From: Larix kaempferi
Lineage: Eukaryota > Streptophyta > Pinopsida > Pinales > Pinaceae
Direction of reading: 5' to 3'
Assembly: GCA_027924585.1 (NCBI GenBank)
Contig: BSBM01000486.1
Location: forward strand, 43,642,501 to 43,706,500
DNA length: 64,000 nt
Below the pieces are notes generated by a model. It worked only from the letters and a program-made list of their open reading frames with translations, was not told the DNA's origin and did no database searches. The position numbers and the translations under genes are program-made. Of the stretch, positions 37,699 to 48,919 are shown piece after piece (within the stretch, counting starts at the first letter, position 1; every line of letters starts with the position of its first letter).

Positions 37699-38190
37699 TT
37701 GATGCTGGATATGATCAGTTGGATCATTTATATTTGTATGTATGTACGCATCGTTTTGATGCTAGATATGATCAGTTGGATCATTTATATGTATGTACGC
37801 ATCATGTTGGATGCTGGATATGATCGGTTGGATCATTTGTATGTATTTGTATATGCATCATGTTGGATGCTTGGACCATGTATCTATATCAGGTGGATAC
37901 ATTGTATGATCAGGTAGATCATGTATGTTGATATGTATCATGTATTTGTATTTGTATCAGGTGGATACATTGTATGATCAGGTGGATCATGTATGATGAT
38001 ATGTATCAGGTAGATACTTGGTGTGCATTAGGTGGATGCATTGTATGATCATGTTGATCATGATGATGAGCTTCAGGATGTTGCTCCAAATGATATGTAC
38101 CAGGATGGTACAAGTGATGGTGATCAATATGATCATGGGAAACAAGATGATGCCTTGTGTGATGATGATCCGTTGGATCATGAGTATTAG
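37699..38190 (+). repeat. 3' UTR tandem array of Copia-1, continued
   Basis: Continues the ATGATC ... GATCAT hairpin units (loops AGTTG, CGGTT, AGGTA, AGGTG), spacing 25-60 bp, grading into 'GATGATGA' microsatellite sequence around 38040-38175. The first five bases (TTGAT) are the target duplication of the nested element. Confidence 0.8.
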
Positions 38191-38224
38191 GTTGATACTT
38201 GGAGGTCAGAGATGATATGTGGCA

Positions 38225-38825
38225 AGTTGTGCAAATAGCATGTAATCAGTCCTGGGAGATCTTGCCGGCCATGCTGCGGCACATAAATGTTCCTGGGGTA
38301 CTCTTTCCGGTATTGCTATGTAGTATGTAATCAATCCTCAGATATTCGATAAGTTGAGCTGTGTGCTTGTAGTCAGTCATGGGATGAGGTATTACTACGG
38401 AGACATGTAATCAGTCCTGGAGATCCAGGAGGTTGAGCTGTGTGATCGTAATTAGTCCTGGGATGCTCTTTAGAGATCTTGTCGGTCGTGCTGCGGCACA
38501 TAAATGTTCCTGGGATGCTCTTTAAAGGTTTTGTCTATCCACATGTAATCAGTCCTGGAGATCCGAGAGGTTGAGCTGTATGCTCGTAATAAGTCCTGGG
38601 ATGCTCTTTAGAGATCTCGCCGGTCGTGCTGCGGCACATAAATGTTCCTGGGATGCTCTTTAGAGATCTCGCCGGTCGTGCTGCGGCACATAAATGTTCC
38701 TGGGATGCTCTTTAAAGGTATTGTGGAGGAGATGCATGTAATCAGTCCTGGGAGATCTTGCCGATCGTGCTTAGGCACACAAATGTTCCTGGGATACTCT
38801 TTCTGGTATTGCATCCGCACATAAA
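38225..38825 (+). repeat. Second tandem array in Copia-1 3' UTR
   Basis: Repeats of 'AGTCCTGGGATGCTCTTT', 'AGAGATCTCGCCGGTCGTGC' and 'TGCGGCACATAAATGTTCC', with a basic unit of about 57 bp and a longer composite of about 115 bp. Includes TCCTGGA/TCCAGGA inverted pairs. No conserved open frame. 38826-39064 is ordinary 3' UTR with a GATGATGA tract near 38970. Confidence 0.8.
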
Positions 38826-39064
38826 ATTAGTCCTGAGAGGCCACCTCTATCAGACCGTTCGCACAGATGATGAAGACATACAGGTGGTGGGCCTACATCC
38901 AATATGAAAAAGGACTGGCTCTGTAGAACTTCCTATGACGAGTAGAGTCAGAGATTGGTTGAGATAGCAGCAGCAGTGACGATGATGATGACAATGCATC
39001 GATGACGATGATCCCGAGAAGAAGACTTGTCTAGTAGAACGGTGTCGAGAAATACCTCCTAGTT

Positions 39065-39073
39065 AAGAGGGAG
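39065..39073 (+). other. Polypurine tract of Copia-1
   Basis: AAGAGGGAG directly before the 3' LTR. Confidence 0.85.
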
Positions 39074-39678
39074 TGTTGATGTATATGTAACTTCGGAATG
39101 TATTTCATCTATGTATTTCATATATATTTATTGTACCCTTATAAGAGATGTGTTATTCCTCTATAAGGAAGTGTCGTCATGTGGATTGACAAGTGTCGCA
39201 AGTGTGTGTACTTGCTGATGGGTTATTAGACCACCATGTGTGGGGTCAGCCCTAAAATATATATTATATTGTGGATGTATCTAGATAGACAAGTCAGCCC
39301 CATAAGGTCACTAGGAAAACAGGTTAAGTATAAATAGAGATCGGGAGATCTCTATTTGGATCATTCGGAAACACACACTTCTCTCACTCAGAAAGTGGCG
39401 CACTAGTGAGGAGGAGGATCATCTTCTCTAGGAGACTATCTCAAGTGTATTTTGGTTGTACTTGTGTTCAGCCATTTCTCTCTCTATCTCTGAGGAAGTT
39501 GTGGGTTTTTTCACCTTAGGGTTTTCCCCACAAAAACTCTGTGTCTCTTGTCTCTCATGCTTTTGATTCTTGTGATGCTTGTCATGCTTATTGTGATTGT
39601 TATGCATTGATATACTATATATGTTATTCTCTCAGTAAAGATCCAAGAGTATTGTGAATTAATGCTCAAATTTTAACA
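39074..39678 (+). repeat. 3' LTR of Copia-1
   Basis: 605 bp partner of 18907-19511, followed by target duplication ATAAG. Confidence 0.95.
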
Positions 39679-39683
39679 ATAAG

Positions 39684-42600
39684 TGCAATGTGGAATGTGG
39701 ATTGTAGTCCATGGGTTGTGGTGAGGTAATGACATGTCCCACATTGAGGGTTCTTTGATTGGAATTAAAGGGGTGGTATCCTTTAAATTAGGGACTAGGC
39801 ACATATTATATTCTATCAGCTCCTTCTATGCATTTTTCCCAAGACATTGGTCTAGCCAAATTTTCCTCTAAGGGACTTCACCATATCCCTAGCCTTCTCT
39901 TATGTTAGCTTCTCTTCATCGATGGCCCTTTTCCCTATTGAGATTAGGGCTATTGCATATTTTTTTAATCATGATGGTGGGGGCATCTCCATTGGAAATT
40001 CTTCAATGGTGACCCTAACATATACTTCTTTCCATTGAGGCTCTTACTAGGATATATCAATGAACCTCGTGTTTGTTGGGAATGGCACCACATCTCTTTC
40101 TTCTACACTATGCATTTCTCTGTTGAAACCGTTCAAGTATAAATCATTCAAAGGTTGAGGTATGGGCATGGAAATTAGGTTTATTAATGTGTTTTGTGGT
40201 GGAGTGTTGAGTAGCATCCATGTTACCAGTGCTAGGCATGGAGTAGTCAATGTTTGTGCTGGTAAAAATGTGCTCTCATCAGTTTACTATTATTGGAGCA
40301 ACCGATGTCGTTGTAGCACTATTATTTAGCATTAAGGAGATATGGTATTTGAAGTTGGAATTCGAAAGCCTTGTTTTGTGCCTACCTGTCCCATCACTGG
40401 GAGTGCCGGGTGGGTATGCCACAAAGACGTTTGATGCAATAAAGTAACTTTTTGTTAAACTTTTCTTAGAAATGGGTTTAGATTTGTAAGGAAATGTTGG
40501 AAGCAAAATGAATTAAGGAACATAATGAATGGAAACGATCATATGTTTTTTGTCCATCCTTTGTTTTCTTTGATCATATTTCTTTGACAATGAGCCATGC
40601 CAAAGTTGTTTTTCCTTACATCTGTCTTATTCCAATTGTAGGACAATCAATGCCAACTATAAATTGGTTATACAAAAAAATTGGCATTAACAATAGATTG
40701 TACATACCAGTAACATGTCAATTGCACATTGGAGACCAACCAATCGAGGCAATCATTGAGTACCTACACTCATACATTAAAAGAAATTACTCTTTACTAA
40801 ATAAGTAAAAGAAATACTTCTGAAATGAAATACTTCTGAAATGCTTGAAATGTTGTAATAATTCCATTAAAAAAGACTATGTTAGAATACCTTATTTCTA
40901 GCAGAAATCATAGATTCAAATTCCCTTTATTATCAAACAACCATGGTGACACATGCACTAGTGCAACTAATCGTAAACAAGAATAATATATACAATGCAT
41001 TATGAGCATGCAAATGCAGTGTTTTATATAATCAATGGTGAGGGGGAAAGAGAATTTCCCATGACGAGAGTTGGTGATAGCTAACTTAGTCAAAGATGCA
41101 TTATATTTGTAATTTACATTTGCAAATCTAACTCAACACTAGACCTAAATCTCAACCTACCCCCACCTATAAAATTTTGTACACTTGTATATTTCTAATG
41201 GAATATAAAGTATACAGTTTGGCAATTTCTTTCCTACATTTTCCTTATTGTGTGATTGTTCACATTTTTGTTTCACTTGTGTACATTTTAGAACCTGAAG
41301 ATTAGGCCTCTTTAGATTTTGACATCTATGGATTTTCTTGGAGCTTCTACACCCAAAATTCTAGCTTTAACTCTCACCACATTCTGCACCAAGGTATCGA
41401 ACAAATAACATGGGGTTGACTGCCAGACATCATTTATAGGTAGCCAACATGCTTTCATCTTGAATTTGTAAGGGATTCCTATACTATGTGATCCCCCATC
41501 AATCCTTGTTGAAAGGAAGAGATTTCCTCAAAAAACTCTATAGAAGTATCTATCCTTTCCTTCTTCTTCAGTGCCCTAAAAGGAAAATGGGGCTCCTTTA
41601 TCTCAACCCAATACCCTCCTATTACTAGATCTAGTTGTTCAAACTCAATTGGAGATATAACGGGTGTTGTCATGCCACAAGGTCTATGAACCTCTTACAG
41701 TTCTCAATCCTCCTCATACCTCCTTGAAAACCCTAGTTTTTTAAATTTCATAAGGATAGTAGTTTTGTCCTTCTGCTATCTCCTCCTCTCTCAGTGATAT
41801 GTTTCTTATGGCCCATAACCAAATTCAATTCCTCCTAAATATCCCTAATTTCCTCATTTAGTTTTTTACATCTCAAATATTTAACTCTTATAGGGTCTAT
41901 ATGCCTCTTGTGGTTTTATCTAGATTTTTCTTAACACTACCAACAACATTCTTAACGTCTTACCCTTCCTTTCGATGTGTTCCATATGGACACTAGATAT
42001 AGGGTATATGGGTTCTCAACCCCAAAAATTTTGAGCATGTTCCTACTATATCATATTGAACTGAACATCAAATGCATATCATCCAAGGTGTCCTCCGCTA
42101 TTTGCTTAGGACACACAAGCTTTAGATACTTGTATTGATTGCACCACCCACCTCTAAAAGGTATGTTCACATATTCCAGAGTTCATCTGAAATTCTACCC
42201 TTTCACATGTATATCAATTCCATCCAAGAGACCATCTCCTCAATCCAATTATACTAGAATTTGTGTCATAAAGATACTCTCTATCCTCCTAGTTTTCTCA
42301 TCCACAATAAGTAATCTACCAATTCTCTCTCCAATGACGCTATATACCTCTTTGTACCAAAACTGCAAAGATAGATAGGAGAGTTTAATTCATATAGGTG
42401 CTTTAATGGATTCAGGACCTATTCCCATTCCTGTTCTTGTTCTTGTTCCATTCGTATCTTGATACATCATTAATGCATTACTAATAAACTTTATATGTAT
42501 AATAAACAATCGGGGGGGGGGCATTTCTTACCCTCCAAATTCCTTTATCCCAGTTTCTCGTTTCATTCCTATCTCTTGTTTCATTCTCATTTCCCACTCC

Positions 42601-43128
42601 ATTTCTTGTTTTTGATTTCTAGTAACATAGGTTCTATAGTTCACAGGCTCTCAGGCAAGGCTAAGGCTAGTGTCTAAAAGATGACACTCTTTTAACTTAA
42701 TGTAGCTTGTTAAGAGATGACACCACCTTAAGTTAATGTAATTATGTAACTCCTTAAGAGAGGATGCCTTAGAACTTGTAGCTCATTTCCTGTTTTTAAT
42801 ACACCATTAGCTGCCTATGCATTAATTAATTTCTTTTTTGCACATGATAATTCAGGCCCTAACAATCACTATTTACAAAACCTCCCAGTTGAATCAATGA
42901 CTATTATACCATACCAATCATAATACGGTCACCTGTATTAAGGTTTGTAGGACTGCATTTCCTTTTAGTATTTTGCATATGTTTGGATGTGTTTTTGTAA
43001 ATGTGGTTAGTGGGTGCTTATGCATCTAAATGTTAATAAACAAATACCATGTTTTTCTTCCTTCATTCTCTTTTTCATGATTCAGTGGCTTAAATTAAAA
43101 GCATTATTCTTACTCTTTTTTTGTTCAG
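39684..43128. other. Non-element DNA without recognised gene
   Basis: No convincing domain. Minus-strand frames at 40047-40250 and 41479-41673 hint at an old decayed coding region but match nothing I know. A run of 10 G lies near 42511. Small direct duplications occur at 40807-40845 and 42668-42760. Confidence 0.5.
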
Positions 43129-44154
43129 TTGTGAAGTTTTAGGTTTTCAACAAAGTAGGAAGAAGCTGATAAGTGATGGAAATCCCAAGTATTTTTCTTC
43201 CAGAGGATTGGTCCTTCACTTTTTTTGAAGGCATAAATAGGTATCCCGACTCCATGTTTAGGGATAGGACAGTTGCTGAGCTAGGGTGTGGTAATGGATG
43301 GATATCCATTGCTCTAGAGGAAAAGTGTTCTCGCCTCAAGGCATGCTTCTATTAACAATTTATTGTATTGCTAATTTGAGTTCCATGGTGTTGGAGATAT
43401 ACCTTTCATTTTTTTGCATCTCATCATTTTTAGGCTGGGAACTAATCAGAGACATGATTTTTGTGAAAGTATGGAAGCTTGTAAACCACATAATTCCTTT
43501 GTTTCTTCACAATTTAATGCCATGCTTTTGTTCACTTCAAATATGGATATTATCATATATTCATATGCTGTTTCAATATAGGTCGATGGTTATCCAAAAT
43601 TCCTCAACATAATTTTTCATGGGTTGTATTTATTATTTGGTTTCAAATTTGCTTTGCTACAGGTTTATGGTCTTGATATAAATCCCAGAGCTATCAAGGT
43701 TTCCAAGATAAACTTATATCTTAATTCCTTAGACGAGAATGGATTTCCAATTTATGATGCCGAGGGGAAGACTTTGCTTGAAAGAGTAGAGTTCCACGAG
43801 TCATATTTGCTATCATATTGCAAAGAACACAATATCATTCTTTATCGTATCATATCTTGTATTCCTCGGGTATCCGGTTTACCTTTCTGCAATGTATTTG
43901 ACTGTGGATCTTTTGACTAATTTAAAGGTGAAAAGTTGAACCTTTATGGAGCAAAGGTTGGATCATTATCAGTTCTAGAGCTAGTCAAATGAATTGATGT
44001 ATACTACTGATAACTATACTCAATTTTTATGGTTTTTTACATTTCTCTTTTTAATCAGATACTCAATCCAAACCTTGAAGCCATGTCAAAAATAATCACA
44101 GAAAATGCAAGCGAGGATTTTTTGTATTCACTCACTAACTATTGCACACTTCAG
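43129..44154 (+). pseudogene. MMT: Methionine S-methyltransferase fragment, three exons
   Basis: Three exon-like blocks fit plant methionine S-methyltransferase, which makes S-methylmethionine from methionine and AdoMet in the cytosol. Exon A 43129-43340 includes IPSIFLPEDWSFTF and the AdoMet motif ELGCGNGW. Exon B 43663-43869 includes VYGLDINPRAIKVS. Exon C 44059-44154 includes EAMSKIITENASEDF. Acceptors end in CAG or ACAG; B and C are followed by GT, and A by GC. Introns are retained, so this is not a retrocopy. Only a small middle part of the enzyme (over 1000 residues in plants) is present. One extra A near 43168 breaks the frame before MEIPSIF, and conserved residues are changed (ESYLL for the usual ESDLL). 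Confidence 0.87.
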
Positions 44155-44586
44155 GTAAGGAGAATTCATTAATTGATCTGCTGATTTCAATGAAACCTAA
44201 GTTTCTCAATTCCTTCTTTTATTTGTTGAGATGAGGAATAATAATTTCCAGAGGATAAATTATAAAGTAATTGTTGGTAGTTAAGCATAACTTGCACTAG
44301 TTTCAATAGCCCAATTTCTAGGTCTCCTTTTGCAACAAATTTGAAATCATCATAAATGATGATATGTGCACCTTCCTCAAGCTCTTTTAGCAAATTCTCA
44401 AGATAAAAACATCACTTTGGAGTGGGTCCCAAAGAAGGAATTAGAGTGGATCCAAGTGCCAATAAAATTATCCCAGGCATGAACCATTGTAGTAGCATTC
44501 AACTTCCAGACACTTTGATAGATTGTAATGGTAGGAACATCAACCTTGCAGAAGTCTTTATCAACTTTTGAACCCCAGGGCCAAAA

Positions 44587-44826
44587 CAAACTTCAAGCTC
44601 AAGCCAGTAGTTATATTTTTTCAGCTCATTATCATCTCCCATGAAAATCAGAAAAGCTATATACACAGGGGCCATGTCCAATCAAAATGCTTCACAGTGT
44701 AGACAAAAGAACATCCAAGCAGCATTCTGAACCTCAAGTGAATTTGATTCCACATTTTGATGGTCGAAGGTGAAACGACCATGCAAGAAAAAATTTGTGA
44801 CCATCTCTCAAATGAGCCACTAGAAA
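44587..44826 (-). pseudogene. SINA/SINAT-type E3 ligase fragment
   Basis: On the minus strand, one frame gives VAHLRDGHK and, after a one-base shift, SNSLEVQNAAWM, FCLHCEAF, a TGA, then MAPVYIAFLIFMGDDNE. These match in order the substrate-binding (TRAF-like) half of plant SINA-type RING E3 ubiquitin ligases. A TGA replaces the Gln expected after EAF, and the segment before FCLH is shortened. No RING domain is present. It lies about 430 bp from the methyltransferase exons, in opposite orientation. Confidence 0.75.
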
Positions 44827-46344
44827 GCATATATCTCCAACTAGCTTGCATCAGAGCTAGCATAGGGGCATTTGTATGGCCTAAAAGAATATCCGGGTTT
44901 CCTGTTCATCCGAATCAAGGTTAGTTTCCCATCTAGTATTTTTAGGAGGACATCATGAGATGGCGATTCCTCTTCCCATTTTTCATTATAACTCTACACA
45001 CTAGTGATGAAATTTCAATCCTTTTTACATCCCTTTTCAGTGTCCAAGACAAGATATTTTGTAGGGTTGTGCTCATTAAAGAGATGAGCTGGGTCAAGTG
45101 ACAGGAATGCAGAGCTTTAATAATAGAAGAAACTAGAGTAATTTTGAATGTTGTTGTATTGATAGGGATTAACGAATCAAACACCAGCTTAGATGCTCCT
45201 AGTTAATGGGATCTTGTTTTGGATAAGCAATGATGCAGGAGGAACAACCTCTATAGGTATCTCCATAGTAAAATCTATAAAATGATGAACTAGATTACAT
45301 GTTCTAGCTACTGTTAATATTCTATTTGAAGAGACTTTACTTGCTAACAGAGGTATGCTTATGCCCTGAAGTTGGAGGGTGCACAACATAACTTAGACTT
45401 CCTTTGGGTAGTTTTCATTCAACTGTCTATACACACAATCATTCTCGTTCTATTGGTTTTCAAAAGCAATCTTTACAAAATTATGAAGCTCTATCAATCC
45501 CATTCTTAGACCTACTCCAAAATCCTATCACTCAACTCCCATCTTCCCACTCTCTCATTTCATCTTGCTTTTATGGCTAGAGAATACATTTATGTTCGGA
45601 TCGCATATCCCAAAAAACAAGTTCAAATCTGATTATACTTTAATTATACAAAGATTTGAAAGATTCACCATCTAATATCTATAGATTATTACATCGAGGC
45701 ATAGAGATATGGACTTTCTAACCAAAACCCTAGATTTTAGGTCAAAATCCTTGAAATTGAATCATATCTTTAACTGATGAAAATAGTCCATGATTTCTAG
45801 AAATGATGAGGATATATCCCTTGACTGCTGAGTTCGATGCCTTAAAATACTAGATCTGATGGTTGAAAGTGTTATCCTTTCATCTGAGTTGTTTCTCGAA
45901 ACCTAGGATTGATATTTGATACTGGAATTAAGGATCTGGTTTCTAGAAATAAGGATCTACTGCCAATATTCTAAGATGTAGGTTTCCCTTACCGCTAGGT
46001 GCCCTGCCTAAAAAATATCTGCCACCTATGACCATATGTGATCCATACTTTCATATCTTCTAATTCAAATGATAGAAGTGATGATATCAGACATTTGATA
46101 TCATGCAACCTAGGAATACTCGAACATGATAAGCTCGTTTTGCATTACCTCTCTCCAGCATGTGCTCAAAAAATATGGGTTTATGTATTTCCATGGTATC
46201 ATTACATACTTAGGGATCTAAGGACAGTTTCAATGGACCACAAAGTGCATGTGTTTGCTGAGAAGGTTGACCAAGTCTCAGATCAAAACTTGATGACATA
46301 TTATCCTTCTCTGGTGGGATCGATTCTTGTATATTGTTCATGCT
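44827..46344. other. No gene recognised
   Basis: Short frames on both strands (for example 45189-45389 minus, 46038-46373 plus) show no domain I can name. 44155-44586 likewise continues from the fragments without recognisable sequence. Confidence 0.5.
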
Positions 46345-46349
46345 GCTTA

Positions 46350-48571
46350 TGTTGGAATATCCAGCAATACTGAGAGGGGGGGTGAATCAACATTGCCTTC
46401 TTTTTCCTTTTATTAAAAACAATTAGTTCAAGACACACAAATAATCAAACAAGTTAGGACACAATATTTTATCGTGGAAACCTCAAAGAGAAAACCACAA
46501 ACTCATACTCATTAGTAAGATGAATTTTACAAAATTGTTTATCTGCTTCTACAGAAAGGATGCAACTACACCCGAGGTTTTTCCTGCTGCTACAGACGAG
46601 GATGCTATAACACCCCAGATCTTCTTCCTGCTGCTACAGGAAAGGATGCAATGACACCTTGTTCTCCAGCTTCTACTGGATGGCGGCTACAACCCACAGT
46701 AGGCTTCCTGCCTTCCCTAGCACCACCCTGCCACCCTTAAACTAATCTGGTCAAACTTCTAGATCTCTTTCTTTTGATACTGTCACAACTTCTTCATCTT
46801 GCTGGTCTCTGACTTCTTGCTCTGCTTCTCGATCAGAACTACTAAGACGCATGTTTCCATATTCATTTTTTGTTTATATATTCTCCCTAATTGTCCAAGC
46901 ATCACACCTTTTCGAATTAGGCTCATGATCTTTCTTCATCACACCTCTTCAAATCTCTGTTCTTTTAATTTAATTATGTTTATAAATTAATTTAATCTTC
47001 TCCTCATACCTCTTCGAATCTCAGCTTTAATTCGGTTCTTTATTAATTAATTAAATTGTATCTCTGCAATATCACTGATTTTGATTTAATTAATTAATTA
47101 ACTCATCTCATGCCCTTTCGAATCTATGTTTTAATCTTTAATTTACAATTGTGTTTATTACTGTTTTTAATTAAGTAATTAATTAAAAACTTTATTGGCC
47201 ATCCTTCATTTCATTGGTCTCTTTAATAAATAATATATTCTTCTTTAAATAGTCACATTCTATTTATTTTTTTTAATCAAAAACTCTATTTTATATTTCT
47301 GATTTTATCCCTGTAGCTTGCTTTTTATTCTTGTAGCTTTCTTCTTTAATATTTTTTTTTACTAACTTGATAGGATTGTATTTCGCACATGTGATTACCA
47401 GATGGAGAACAGAACTCATGGATAGATGTACAAGTTTTCAAATACCATATCCATACCATTAGATAAATTTATCTACACAACCACAGCCTCTAGCGTGCAT
47501 TTTCCTGAGACAACTTAGGCAGATTTTCCAATGTTGGAATAGTGCAAAAAATGCTACAAGGCACTTTTTGAAAATTAATAACTTCATCCTCAGATACCTT
47601 TTTGAAAAAATGATGGTATGGTTAGATGAACCAATCAACAATCTACAGCAATGTACCTTCATAATAATTTAATCCATCAAGTAGAAATTATGGCGGGCAT
47701 TTTACAAAGGCCACTTAGGCGGTTTTACCAGCAGATTTTACATAGACAATTTGTGCCATTTTCAAGGTGGACTTTTTATTTCGCCAAAACCATGAAAAAA
47801 TGTTACCAAATGATGTAGAATATCTCATTAAGAACAACACAACTCATTTCACCTTCAAGCTCTTCTTCATTTGCCCTAGGCGGGCATTTTATTGAACTTG
47901 GTGCAAAACCTGCCTAAAAGCCTCTTTTGGCAGATCCATAAATTTCAGATCAAGAATGATTAGGGCATAATGAGAACATGAATATATAGAGAAAACAACA
48001 GAATACAACCTAGTCATGTGTTGCGGGCATTTACTTTAACCCATAATTTATGGCGGGCATCTTTCTAAGGCTACTTAGTCCCTTTTACAAGTTTTGGTGC
48101 AAAACCCTTTTTTGACAGACCTAAAACTTTCTCCTCAGAGGTGATGAATTCAAACTGAGACTATGAATGGATAGCTATTATAACAAGATATAGCCTAGTA
48201 CCATGGTGATGGAATTCTTCTCAAACCATAAATTCTGGCAGGCATTCTCTTAATGCTACTTGGACTAATTTTGACTAATTATTCCGTACTTAGTCAATTT
48301 TCTGATTTTCACCAAATTGCCATATTTCTTCAGAATGATGTCAGGATGCAACAATGACTTCCTAATAGCACCAGAACACCATCAAATGTATTTTCAACTT
48401 CATGCCACATCATCATACATGCCATCCCATGTCATCATATATGCCACATCATCATACAGGCCATGCCATCACTGCTTTTGTCTTTCACTGAGTTCACCTT
48501 ACCATCATGTACTTGGTTAATCCTTTGTCATTACTGAACTCCTTTGACATCAATGACAACCATATCCAACA
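46350..48571 (-). repeat. LTR of gag-only Copia derivative
   Basis: Starts TGTTGGAATATCC and ends ATATCCAACA on the + strand, giving 6-bp inverted ends TGTTGG / CCAACA. It is directly followed by a polypurine-tract complement, so it is the 3' LTR of a minus-strand element. 47690-48260 holds four or five diverged copies of a 'TGGCGGGCATTTT ... GGCTACTTAGG' module at about 160-190 bp spacing. No second copy of this LTR is in the window. Confidence 0.7.
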
Positions 48572-48625
48572 TTCTCCCCCTTTGGCATTGATGGAAACAC
48601 CTACACATTCTCCCCCTTTGACAAC
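48572..48625 (-). other. Duplicated polypurine tracts
   Basis: The minus strand carries AAAGGGGGAGAATGT twice, against the LTR (48572-48582) and again 37 bp inward (48608-48620). Two further AGGGGGAG-like tracts lie at about 48804 and 48853. Confidence 0.7.
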
Positions 48626-48919
48626 AATGACAAAGGATAACCTATTATGCCTTTACTGTAATCATCTTGATATAGAATTTCCAATCATTCTCTTTTAGAC
48701 AATTGCCCTTCTTTTTCTTCTCTTCCTCCATTTAACTTGGTCTTGATGTTGATCATCTAGTTAGCATCCTTCTTTACCTTCTTATATTAAGTCTTTGATA
48801 AGTTCACGGACTCCCCCTATCACAATGCTCCTCCTCTTGCAAAAACATTTTACTCCCCCTGAGTATATAATCCCTTCTAATGCTAGTTTTATAATTTATC
48901 TTTTTAGGTCATGAGAATT

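Larger units (their letters stand above)
24381..37703 (-). mobile_element. Nested long-LTR element without retroelement genes
   Basis: LTRs at 24386-27484 and 34599-37698 (about 3.1 kb each, roughly 97-98% identical by eye) are flanked by TTGAT at 24381-24385 and 37699-37703. Orientation is minus: the complement of the tRNA-Met primer site (GGCTCTGATACCA, 34584-34596) lies against the right LTR, and a pyrimidine-rich stretch (complement of a polypurine tract) follows the left LTR. On the minus strand the LTR starts TGTAACGCCCC. The 7.1 kb interior has no gag or pol on either strand. It fits the LARD class of large non-autonomous derivatives, with unrelated sequence inside, including a retrocopy. 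Confidence 0.9.
18902..39683 (+). mobile_element. Copia element 1, split by a nested insertion
   Basis: LTRs of 605 bp at 18907-19511 and 39074-39678 begin TGTTGATG and end TTTTAACA, with target duplication ATAAG at 18902-18906 and 39679-39683. A tRNA-Met primer site touches the 5' LTR and AAGAGGGAG touches the 3' LTR. The gag-pol frame (20084-24112) is nearly complete. A 13.3 kb minus-strand element sits in the 3' untranslated region. Without it Copia-1 is about 7.45 kb, long for Copia because of tandem arrays between pol and the polypurine tract. LTRs differ at about 22 sites by eye (roughly 96%), the oldest-looking pair of complete LTRs here. Confidence 0.95.

Noticed and set aside
41479-41673. 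Remnant of a LINE or viral protein
   Set aside because: A few plausible residues but no motif that fixes a family.
46350-48571. Solo LTR
   Set aside because: No target duplication (left flank GCTTA, right flank TTCTC), and a polypurine tract with gag follows, so it is one end of a larger element.
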